Shown: positions 1-6,112 of the stretch, one piece after another
How the letters are laid out: the number at the start of each line of letters is the position of its first letter
Numbering within the stretch: position 1 is the stretch's first letter
Source of the DNA: Chloroflexota bacterium
GTDB taxonomy: Bacteria > Chloroflexota > Dehalococcoidia > GIF9 > UBA5629
Length of the DNA: 11,623 bases
Direction of reading: 5' to 3'
Assembly (NCBI GenBank): GCA_026389695.1
Contig: JAPLHI010000035.1
Coordinates: 1-11,623 of the forward strand
Translations under genes and position numbers: made by a program
The notes under the pieces: generated by a model
What the model saw: the letters and a program-made list of their open reading frames with translations, nothing else
Database searches by the model: none
Told to the model about the DNA's origin: nothing

Positions 1-303
1 GAGTATGGATCCACACCTGAATTCGGCAATTCCACAACAATGCAAACCCTTTCAGCACCAGGTTCATTTAGCGCAACCATTAGCGGTCTTAAATCCGGTG
101 CTACCTATTATTGCCGTTCGGTCGCATTGAATCCGACCGCAGGCGGTCGCTCGGTTAACGGCGCTGTCATGTCCTTTGTGACGACCGGGTCGCCCACTCC
201 CACCCCACCTTCAGGTGAAATACCCGCTTTCCTCTGGTTGATCGGCGCCGGGTTTATTATCGTCATAATCATTCTCATCATACTGATTATCACCAGAAGA
301 TAA
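1..303 (+). CDS. C-terminal part of a fibronectin-III-like surface protein with C-terminal membrane anchor (5' truncated)
   Basis: The frame is open from the first base, so the gene begins outside the window; about 100 residues are visible. The first ~60 residues resemble the end of a bacterial fibronectin type III-like domain (YGSTPEFGN..., then the ISGLKSGATYYCRSVA strand pair typical of 'L.pgttYyyR..a' sequences). A Thr/Pro linker (TGSPTPTPPSGEIP) follows, then a hydrophobic segment of about 20 residues (FLWLIGAGF then Ile-rich) ending in Thr-Arg-Arg. This is the layout of an exported protein held in the membrane by a C-terminal helix with a positive cytoplasmic stop. No catalytic motif is visible, so the role is inferred to be surface display or adhesion. 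A later ATG at position 40 is inside the domain and is not the true start. A GC-rich hairpin directly downstream fits the end of a transcript. Confidence 0.8.
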   Translation, partial: EYGSTPEFGNSTTMQTLSAPGSFSATISGLKSGATYYCRSVALNPTAGGRSVNGAVMSFVTTGSPTPTPPSGEIPAFLWLIGAGFIIVIIILIILIITRR

Positions 304-320
304 AAACAATATTCAAATTG

Positions 321-365
321 AGCCCCGGCGCAGTTCATATGTGCACCGCCGGGGCTCCTTATTGT
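321..365 (+). terminator. Terminator-like hairpin after the surface-protein gene
   Basis: A perfect 10-bp GC-rich stem (AGCCCCGGCG at 321-330 pairs with CGCCGGGGCT at 347-356) encloses a 16-nt loop and lies 17 nt after the stop codon. The tail (CCTTATTG) is only moderately T-rich, so termination may be imperfect. Position and stem strength still make this the likely 3' end of the surface-protein transcript. Confidence 0.65.
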
Positions 366-369
366 GCAA

Positions 370-387
370 TTGCCGTTAATACGGCAA
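370..387. promoter_or_regulatory. Perfect inverted repeat, possible operator, upstream of the acyltransferase gene
   Basis: TTGCCGT (370-376) and ACGGCAA (381-387) form a perfect 7-bp inverted repeat with a 4-nt centre. It lies about 30 bp upstream of the -10 element at 417-422, a usual place for an activator or for a repressor overlapping the -35 region. It could instead be a second weak hairpin helping to end the upstream transcript. There is no direct evidence for a binding protein. Confidence 0.35.
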
Positions 388-413
388 ACAATTTAGTTAT
401 AACCTGCTGCCGG

Positions 414-422
414 TGTTATAAT
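414..422 (+). promoter_or_regulatory. Extended -10 promoter for the acyltransferase gene
   Basis: TGTTATAAT is a full consensus -10 hexamer (TATAAT, 417-422) preceded by the TGn extension. No good -35 hexamer is seen at the usual distance, which an extended -10 can tolerate. The start of transcription would be near 429, leaving a leader of about 55 nt before the ATG at 484. Confidence 0.5.
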
Positions 423-483
423 ACTCCATATCATTTCCGTATCCCTCCACAGCGTGTTAAGAGTCGAGGATTTTTAAAGGAAG

Positions 484-1722
484 ATGGGCAAGATATATTT
501 TATAGACGTAACTAACAGGGACGGCGTACAGACCGCCAGACTCAGCCTATCTAAGCTCCAGAAAACCATGATCAATATCTTTCTGAATGAATTTGGAGTT
601 TATCAGTCCGAATTTGGCTTCCCCACTACCAGACATGAAACAAACTACCTGCGTGCCAATCTTGAGTTAGCAAGGATGGGTGTTTTACAGCCCATAAGGC
701 TCAGCGGATGGATCAGGGCAACCGTAGAGGACGTTGAAACAGCATTTGAAATGGTGCCGGAGATTGAATACCTTAATATTTCAATTTCTACATCCGAACA
801 AATGATACAGGGTAAATTCGGGGGCAGGAAGTCCAGAGTTGATATTCTTGAGCAGATGGTGGACGCCCTGGTAGCTGCCCGTAAGCTGGGTGCTAAAGCT
901 GTTGGCGTAAATGCCGAGGACGCTTCCAGAACCAATATCGATTTCCTCATCGAGTTCGCCAGGGCTGCCAAAGAAAACGGGGCAGTCAGATTCCGCTACT
1001 GTGACACGCTGGGATACGATGATCCGTTTACAATTTATGACTCGATCAGGAAGATCGCAGAATCGGCTGCTATACCTGTTGAAATCCATTGCCACGGCGA
1101 CCTCGGCATGGCCGTTGCCACTTCAATCAGCGGTGCTAAAGGAGCCGTGGATGGAGGTCAGGACGCCTTCATCAATACAACAATCAACGGCATCGGAGAG
1201 CGAGCCGGCAATGCTGATTTGCTTTCCTGTGCACTTGCCCTGATAAAATCGAAGGGATTTTCCGGAAAATATGAACTGGGCCGGACGGTGTTGCTTAATA
1301 AGGCCTATAAACTGGCCAAGTACGCCAGCTTTGCCTTCGGAGTACCCATACCCATCAATCAGCCCGGAGTAGGCGATAATGCTTTTGCTCACGCTTCGGG
1401 CATACATGCAGACGGTGTACTTAAAGACCCTGATAATTATGAGCTATATAATTACGAGGAACTCGGCAGGGGCGAGCCCGAGCTGGTTGAGACCGGCAGA
1501 ATGATCTGCTCGGGTGAATACAGTGGTATCTCGGGCTTCAGCCATATCATGGGGAAAATGGAGGTTTCGTTCGCTAATGCCAGCGAAGCGCGAAAAATAC
1601 TGGAACTGGTAAGATACGCTAACGTAGAGGCTCAAACACCGCTGGTTGAAGACGAACTGATTTTTATCGCTAAATATCCCGACATCACCAAGAAGCTGCT
1701 TACCCTCATGCCTCTGGAATAG
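484..1722 (+). CDS. DRE-TIM metallolyase family acyltransferase (homocitrate / Re-citrate / isopropylmalate synthase-like)
   Basis: This 412-residue enzyme of the LeuA/homocitrate synthase family should condense acetyl-CoA with a 2-oxo acid in the cytoplasm. The N-terminal catalytic motif is DVTNRDGVQ (Arg12, Asp13). The barrel contributes the metal ligands in IHCHGDLGMA (His202, His204), the NGIGERAGN signature (235-243), and HASGIHADG (303-311). The chain stops soon after this accessory region. LeuA enzymes of over 500 residues carry a C-terminal leucine-binding regulatory domain that is absent here, which argues against classical isopropylmalate synthase. Homocitrate synthase is one reading. 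The other is the Re-face citrate synthase described in Dehalococcoides and Clostridium kluyveri, which belongs to this family and would suit an anaerobe. An in-frame stop at 475 makes the ATG at 484 the only sensible start. AAAGGAAG sits immediately before it, an unusually close ribosome site. The gene is monocistronic, with its own promoter. Confidence 0.88.
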   Translation: MGKIYFIDVTNRDGVQTARLSLSKLQKTMINIFLNEFGVYQSEFGFPTTRHETNYLRANLELARMGVLQPIRLSGWIRATVEDVETAFEMVPEIEYLNISISTSEQMIQGKFGGRKSRVDILEQMVDALVAARKLGAKAVGVNAEDASRTNIDFLIEFARAAKENGAVRFRYCDTLGYDDPFTIYDSIRKIAESAAIPVEIHCHGDLGMAVATSISGAKGAVDGGQDAFINTTINGIGERAGNADLLSCALALIKSKGFSGKYELGRTVLLNKAYKLAKYASFAFGVPIPINQPGVGDNAFAHASGIHADGVLKDPDNYELYNYEELGRGEPELVETGRMICSGEYSGISGFSHIMGKMEVSFANASEARKILELVRYANVEAQTPLVEDELIFIAKYPDITKKLLTLMPLE

Positions 1723-1727
1723 ACGCC

Positions 1728-1745
1728 GCTGCAAGACATTGCAGC
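1728..1745. terminator. Weak hairpin between convergent genes
   Basis: GCTGCAA-GACA-TTGCAGC forms a 7-bp stem with a tetraloop 5 nt after the stop of the acyltransferase gene, in the 111-bp gap between convergent genes. There is no T-tract on either side, so intrinsic termination is only a possibility. Nothing else stands out in this gap. Confidence 0.3.
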
Positions 1746-1833
1746 CGCCAGTTAAACTCTCGCACACCAAAGCCGGGTGGGGAAAATTGGTTTGATGTCG
1801 GATTCCCTGTTATAGAGGAGCCGTTATCTATAG

Positions 1834-2631
1834 CTATGGCTGCATTGCCCGGATTGCCTGGAGTTCTTTGCCGGCTGCTTCCGATAGATCGGTATCCTTT
1901 GTTAGCTTCATCGTTGTTTCAAGATCATTGATTGCCAGGGCATACTTTTGAGTCGCCTTATAAATAAGGCTGCGAGTATAGTAAAAATGTGCTTCTGAAG
2001 CATCAAGATCGAGTGCCTTGTTAACATCCAGCAAAGCCTGTCCCCATTTCTGATTTTTGTAATAAGAAAAAGCTCGCTCGCTATAGGCAGGTGCAAAGTC
2101 CGCTTTCAGGGTGATTGCTTTATTGAGTTCGGGGATAGCCAGGTTATATTGCCACTGGTTGTTATAAAAGCGGCCTCTTTCATAATATGCCTTGAAATAC
2201 TCGGGTGCAGCGTTAACGGCGCTGTTCAGGTCTGTAAGCGTATAGGGATTAAGCCTTTTGCTCTTGTAATACCACGCGCGGCTTATATAGGCATCCGCCA
2301 GCTTTTCCCTCAAACTATCGGAAGGGGAGGTTTCAAGTGCTTTTAAACCTGCTTCGATTGACTTATCATAATCCCCTGCATCGAGCAACTGCGCCATCCT
2401 TTTTTCATTTACCAGGTTGATTTTCGAATCTGCATTAATAGAAGGATCCAATTCTGCGGCTTTACTATATTCTGAGATGGCTAAATCATAGTGACCCTTT
2501 TCCAAGGCAATATCTCCAAGCTTTACATGCTCGACTGCAGGATTACTGCAGGCAACCAGAAAATTGAATAATAGAAAGATACAGGTAAATACAATGAGTA
2601 AAGCAATGTTTAGGGCCTTCTTATGAGCCAT
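1834..2631 (-). CDS. TPR-repeat lipoprotein
   Basis: This 265-residue protein is predicted to be exported, lipid-anchored and built of tetratricopeptide repeats. From the ATG at 2631 it begins MAHKK, followed by a hydrophobic stretch and a lipobox LVAC (residues 25-28), so Cys28 would be lipidated. The rest is about five or six helical TPR units. The clearest are GDIALEKGHYDLAISEYSKA (~37-56), a unit around AYYERGRFYNNQWQYNLAIPELNKA, and the next with AYSERAFSYYKNQKWGQALLDVNKAL. TPR proteins of this kind act as scaffolds for protein complexes; the partner is unknown. A longer reading from a TTG at 2682 is possible, but it would put 17 polar residues before the signal peptide. The AAGGAG site upstream of 2631 supports the shorter form. 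The gene converges with the acyltransferase and diverges from the DNA glycosylase. Confidence 0.85.
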   Translation of the reverse strand: MAHKKALNIALLIVFTCIFLLFNFLVACSNPAVEHVKLGDIALEKGHYDLAISEYSKAAELDPSINADSKINLVNEKRMAQLLDAGDYDKSIEAGLKALETSPSDSLREKLADAYISRAWYYKSKRLNPYTLTDLNSAVNAAPEYFKAYYERGRFYNNQWQYNLAIPELNKAITLKADFAPAYSERAFSYYKNQKWGQALLDVNKALDLDASEAHFYYTRSLIYKATQKYALAINDLETTMKLTKDTDLSEAAGKELQAIRAMQP

Positions 2632-2641
2632 GGGATTCGAA

Positions 2642-2647
2642 CTCCTT
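2642..2647 (-). promoter_or_regulatory. Ribosome binding site fixing the TPR lipoprotein start
   Basis: On the minus strand AAGGAG lies 10 nt before the ATG at 2631. This favours the ATG over the upstream in-frame TTG at 2682 and gives a protein that begins directly with a lipoprotein signal peptide. Confidence 0.6.
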
Positions 2648-2710
2648 AGTACACGCAAATCAGAGAACGAAGCTACGGACAACCTGCCTTAACTGCCTCG
2701 TTTGTAGTAT

Positions 2711-2716
2711 ATTATA
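2711..2716 (-). promoter_or_regulatory. -10 element for the TPR lipoprotein
   Basis: On the minus strand this reads TATAAT, a full consensus -10, within the divergent gap. No convincing -35 hexamer is found 16-18 bp upstream. Transcription would begin near 2704, about 70 nt before the ATG at 2631. On the plus strand the overlapping TATATT (2708-2713) and TATTAT (2744-2749) are weaker candidates for the divergent glycosylase gene. Confidence 0.4.
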
Positions 2717-2770
2717 GAGCCTAAAGAATGATTTAAGCCAGCATATTATTTGATATTCCACGTAATAAAT

Positions 2771-3505
2771 ATGAACATCCAAGATTTGAAAAGGGAAGTA
2801 ATATCACGTTCCGATAGGCAACGCGCCCAGGTTTCGCAAAGGTATTTTAAAAGCGGTAAGGGGCAATACGGAGAGGGAGATGTATTTGCCGGCCTTTCTA
2901 CAACTGATATAAGGGAAATTTCTTCGAAATGCCTGGGGCTTTCCGTCGAGGAGATCGAACAGGTCCTCAGCGATAGCATTCACGAGATGAGGAACATTGC
3001 TCTGGTTACAATGACAGCACAATATAAGCGTGCTCCTGCAGCCGATAAAAAGAAATATTTCGACCTGTATCTTAGAAATACAAAATATATCAATAATTGG
3101 GACATGGTTGACATATCCGCTCCTCAAATCGTTGGGGATTATCTACTTAAGCGAAACAGAGAAGTTTTATACACGCTGGCAAAATCAGCATCGTTATGGG
3201 AAAGACGTATTGCCGTTATAAGCACCTTTACATTTATAAAAAATGGTGAAGCTACGGATACTTTAAATATTGCTAAGCTTCTACTTGATGATGATCAGGA
3301 TTTGATCCACAAGGCTACTGGTTGGATGCTGCGTGAAGTCGGCAAAAGAGTGAGTCAAAAAGAACTGGAGCAGTTTCTTAACGAGTTTACTCCACAGATG
3401 CCTCGAACCATGCTGCGCTATGCTATTGAAAAGTTCCCCGAGGATAAACGAAAAGAATATCTATCTATAAAGTATAAAGCAAGCACTAAAACAAGTCGGC
3501 AATAA
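2771..3505 (+). CDS. DNA alkylation repair enzyme, AlkD-like HEAT-repeat glycosylase
   Basis: This 244-residue protein of the AlkD family should remove alkylated bases, such as N3- and N7-alkyl purines, from DNA by base excision. The fold is an all-helical HEAT-like repeat array. The family signature NNWDMVDISAP gives Trp110 and Asp114, equivalent to Trp109 and Asp113 of Bacillus cereus AlkD. The motif WERRIAV places Arg146 where AlkD has Arg148. The later segment IHKATGWMLREVGKR and the C-terminal TMLRYAIEKFPE are also typical, and the length is normal. An in-frame TTG at 2750 would add seven residues, but the ATG at 2771 gives the usual N-terminus (MNIQDLKRE). Neither start has a recognisable Shine-Dalgarno sequence, so translation may be weak or nearly leaderless. 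It is a single gene, with a 265-bp gap after it. Confidence 0.9.
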   Translation: MNIQDLKREVISRSDRQRAQVSQRYFKSGKGQYGEGDVFAGLSTTDIREISSKCLGLSVEEIEQVLSDSIHEMRNIALVTMTAQYKRAPAADKKKYFDLYLRNTKYINNWDMVDISAPQIVGDYLLKRNREVLYTLAKSASLWERRIAVISTFTFIKNGEATDTLNIAKLLLDDDQDLIHKATGWMLREVGKRVSQKELEQFLNEFTPQMPRTMLRYAIEKFPEDKRKEYLSIKYKASTKTSRQ

Positions 3506-3670
3506 AATACACAATACTTAAATGAGTCTACAAATAATAACGCCAGAAATAGCATTTTTTAAATATTACATCGTATAGGACATGCTATCAAAATTGCAGC
3601 AAATAAATCCCTCTAAAAATCCATCGTAGCTTCAATTTAAAATATTTATTAAAATTTTTGCCCAAAATAC

Positions 3671-3699
3671 TTGACATGATTTTTCATTAATGCTATAAA
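3671..3699 (+). promoter_or_regulatory. Near-consensus sigma-70-type promoter of the kamA operon
   Basis: TTGACA (3671-3676) is a perfect -35. It is followed after exactly 17 bp by TATAAA (3694-3699), which is preceded by TGC, an extended -10. This is the strongest promoter match in the window. Transcription should start near 3706, giving a leader of about 65 nt before the GTG at 3771. The rest of the 265-bp gap (3506-3670) is AT-rich; I see no ORF, clear hairpin or RNA gene there. Confidence 0.8.
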
Positions 3700-3752
3700 A
3701 AACGCAAGGAATAAAATTAGGATTGCTCCAAATAGGAAAAGTTTAAGTTTTT

Positions 3753-3759
3753 AAGGAGG
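3753..3759 (+). promoter_or_regulatory. Strong ribosome binding site that sets a GTG start for kamA
   Basis: AAGGAGG is fully complementary to the anti-Shine-Dalgarno core and lies 11 nt before the GTG at 3771. It supports GTG as the initiation codon instead of an internal ATG. Confidence 0.8.
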
Positions 3760-3770
3760 CATAACCCAAC

Positions 3771-5069
3771 GTGGCGCAAGCAACGTCTACAAAACAAAAA
3801 GATTTATTCGACCTCTCTGCAGAGGAGGAACCTCCAGGTCACCCTTCAGCCGAAGTAGAAGAGCCTCCAAGCTTGCGCTTGCTGAGGAACAGACAAAGGT
3901 TCTTCAGCAGCGTGCCGGATATAAATTGGAATGACTGGAAATGGCAATTTCGTAACCGGATAACCAGTGTAGAAGATCTTTCTAAGCTCACTCCCCTATC
4001 AATTCGCGACCAGATCACTATGAAGCTGGTCACCAAAAAATACCCGCTTTCAATCACACCATATTATTTCTGCCTGATTAAACATGATGATCCGTATGAC
4101 CCCATAAGGAAACAAGCACTACCTGCATTTGACGAAATCGCATTGTCCGGCATTCTTTCGGAAGACCCTCTTGAAGAGGAAAGAGATTCCGTTATGCCGG
4201 GCCTGGTGCACCGGTATCCTGACCGCATACTTATGATCGTAACAGATATATGTCCAATGTTCTGCCGCCACTGCACCCGTAAACGTGAATGGCGTCGCGG
4301 AAGGTGGGTTCGCCCTCCGCAGGAAATTGAGCGGATGCTGGAGTATGTCCGTAACCGTACAGAAATCAGGGACGTCATAATATCAGGCGGCGACCCGCTA
4401 ACTCTCTCTACCAATCACCTGGAGGCTATTATCAGCAAAATCAGAGCCATAGACCACGTTGAGATTATACGTATAGGTAGCCGTGTACCGGTGGTCCTTC
4501 CTCAGCGTGTAGATAACGAACTGTGTGATATGCTTTCTAAATATAGCCCGATATGGCTTAACACGCACTTCAATCATGTTCACGAACTTACTGATGAAGC
4601 AACGGCTGCCTGCGACATGATACTGAGGCATGGCATCCCGGTTAATAATCAGTCGGTACTGCTGGCGGGTATTAATGACTCAGTTGAAGCTCAGACGACA
4701 CTGTGTCACGGTCTACTCAAAGCAAAGGTACGTCCTTACTATCTCTTCCAGGCTGACGAGGTTGAGGGCACAGAACACCTTCGCACTACCATTGAGCAAG
4801 GCCTCAGAATCATTGAGGGAATGAGGGGACATACCTCAGGTCTTGCCATACCAACTTACGTAGTTGACCTGCCGGGTGGTGGCGGCAAAGTACCTTTACA
4901 GGCAAGCTACCTGCTCTCGAGATCAAATGGGCAAATCACATTCCGCAACTATAGAGGTCAGACTTATCGCTATCATAATCCAAAATCAGTTAATAGCGAA
5001 ATCGGCAGGAACAGCAGGCAGAGTAACAATAAGCTGCAGATGCCTCTTCCCGATCTGGTAGCTGCATGA
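3771..5069 (+). CDS. kamA: L-lysine 2,3-aminomutase (KamA family radical SAM/PLP enzyme)
   Basis: This 432-residue cytoplasmic enzyme should convert L-lysine to L-beta-lysine using S-adenosylmethionine, a [4Fe-4S] cluster and PLP. The cluster motif is CPMFCRHC (Cys161, Cys165, Cys168), followed by TRKREW. The PLP lysine is Lys373 in LPGGGGKVPL. Asp329 (in FQADEVEG) and Asp366 (in VVDLPGGGG) lie 44 and 7 residues before that lysine. This is the same spacing as Asp293 and Asp330 before Lys337 in the Clostridium subterminale enzyme, where they bind the substrate's epsilon-amino group. Glutamate 2,3-aminomutase replaces these residues with Lys and Asn, so lysine is the likely substrate here. The first ~35 residues are acidic and low in complexity. 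It is the first gene of a tight four-gene operon and has the best promoter and ribosome site in the window. Confidence 0.93.
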   Translation: MAQATSTKQKDLFDLSAEEEPPGHPSAEVEEPPSLRLLRNRQRFFSSVPDINWNDWKWQFRNRITSVEDLSKLTPLSIRDQITMKLVTKKYPLSITPYYFCLIKHDDPYDPIRKQALPAFDEIALSGILSEDPLEEERDSVMPGLVHRYPDRILMIVTDICPMFCRHCTRKREWRRGRWVRPPQEIERMLEYVRNRTEIRDVIISGGDPLTLSTNHLEAIISKIRAIDHVEIIRIGSRVPVVLPQRVDNELCDMLSKYSPIWLNTHFNHVHELTDEATAACDMILRHGIPVNNQSVLLAGINDSVEAQTTLCHGLLKAKVRPYYLFQADEVEGTEHLRTTIEQGLRIIEGMRGHTSGLAIPTYVVDLPGGGGKVPLQASYLLSRSNGQITFRNYRGQTYRYHNPKSVNSEIGRNSRQSNNKLQMPLPDLVAA

Positions 5070-5092
5070 TGCCGTATTAAAGAAGTCGCCAC

Positions 5093-6112
5093 ATGAAGAT
5101 CGGCCTGGCTTATGACCTCAAAGCAGACATAGAAACAGGTCGGGATTTTCCGGAAGATGCCCTCGAAGAATACGATTCCAAGGAAGTTGTCAATGCTATT
5201 GCAGCGGTTTTGCAGTCGCTCGATCACGATGTAGTCAAGCTTGGCGGTGGCCGGAAGTTCCTTTCCGGAATTCTACGTAAAGAAATAGATTTCGTTTTTA
5301 ATATTGCCGAAGGCAGGGGCAATTACCGCAGCCGTGAAGCACAAATTCCCTCTGTGCTGGAAATGCTTAGTATACCCTATTCCGGCTCCGATCCTGAAAC
5401 GCTTACCATAACTCTTGATAAGCCTCTCACCAAACAGCTTGTTCAGGATGCAGGGATTAACACACCTCCGTGGGTAGTGATAAGCTCTCTGCAGGAATTG
5501 AAAAATATGCCGGATAAATATCTACCCATTCCAGCTTTTATTAAACCCGCTTTCGAAGGCTCTAGCAAAGGCATTCGCCTTTCCTCGCGTGCCGATGCCA
5601 TATCCCAAATACGTTCAACAGTCAGGACATTGCTTAAAAGATATGGGCAACCCGTGCTGGTGGAGAAATATATAGCCGGAGAGGAAGTAACGGTAGGTAT
5701 AGTAGGCAACTCACCGCCTTTGATAGTTGGCATCATGCATATTATACCCAGAAAAATATTTAAAACTTTTGTCTATTCACTGGAAGTTAAACGTGACTGG
5801 CGCAAATTGGTCGAATATGAATGTCCCGCAAGATTTAGCAGCAGCATAATCAAAAAGATAAAAGATGCGAGCCTAATGGCTTATAAAACACTCGGCTGCC
5901 GGGATTTTTCCAGGATGGATTTCCGTCTCAGTGAAGAGGGTATCCCCTTTTTCCTGGAAGTAAATCCTCTACCGGGACTTAATCCCGAGTCGGGAGATTT
6001 GCCAATCATGTCATACAAGATGGGCTGGACCTACAACAGACTCATCAAATCTATTGTTGAAGCTGCCCTGGCGAGATACGGCGATGTCTTTAAAAGTAGC
6101 CATAATATATAA
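5093..6112 (+). CDS. ATP-grasp ligase 1, D-Ala-D-Ala ligase-like
   Basis: This 339-residue ATP-grasp enzyme of the Ddl superfamily should activate a carboxylate as acyl phosphate and join it to an amine. The N-terminal subdomain begins with a short strand (MKIGLAYD). The central part has IPYSGSDPETLTITLDKPLTK, as in Ddl. The ATP-binding segment is KPAFEGSSKGI (Lys151 onward), then VEKYIAGEEVTVGIVG. The metal-binding end is FLEVNPLPGLNP (Glu289, Asn291), with the preceding SRMDF. The Ddl N-terminal serine/glutamate signature (GGxSxE) is not seen, so this is probably not the peptidoglycan enzyme. The gene starts 23 bp after kamA with only a weak AAAGAAG site, and overlaps the next gene by 29 bp, suggesting coupled translation. 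The likely substrate is beta-lysine or a conjugate of it; this is inference from context only. Confidence 0.85.
   Translation: MKIGLAYDLKADIETGRDFPEDALEEYDSKEVVNAIAAVLQSLDHDVVKLGGGRKFLSGILRKEIDFVFNIAEGRGNYRSREAQIPSVLEMLSIPYSGSDPETLTITLDKPLTKQLVQDAGINTPPWVVISSLQELKNMPDKYLPIPAFIKPAFEGSSKGIRLSSRADAISQIRSTVRTLLKRYGQPVLVEKYIAGEEVTVGIVGNSPPLIVGIMHIIPRKIFKTFVYSLEVKRDWRKLVEYECPARFSSSIIKKIKDASLMAYKTLGCRDFSRMDFRLSEEGIPFFLEVNPLPGLNPESGDLPIMSYKMGWTYNRLIKSIVEAALARYGDVFKSSHNI

Noticed and set aside
318..515. 65-residue plus-strand reading frame between the surface protein and the acyltransferase
   Set aside because: It spans the terminator hairpin and the promoter, has no ribosome site, and overlaps the start of a confident gene.
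645..1095. Antisense frames opposite the acyltransferase gene
   Set aside because: They are shadows of a well-supported coding frame and have no start signals or recognisable protein features.
2632..2650. GATTCGAAC-like sequence resembling a tRNA T-loop on the minus strand
   Set aside because: The flanking bases do not form the 5-bp T-stem (AGGAG against CCCAT), no anticodon or acceptor arm is found nearby, and the stretch is explained as the ribosome site and leader of the TPR lipoprotein.
3506..3670. Possible small RNA or riboswitch in the gap before kamA
   Set aside because: The stretch is AT-rich with no stable GC stem or recognisable lysine-riboswitch core, and it lies upstream of the predicted transcription start.
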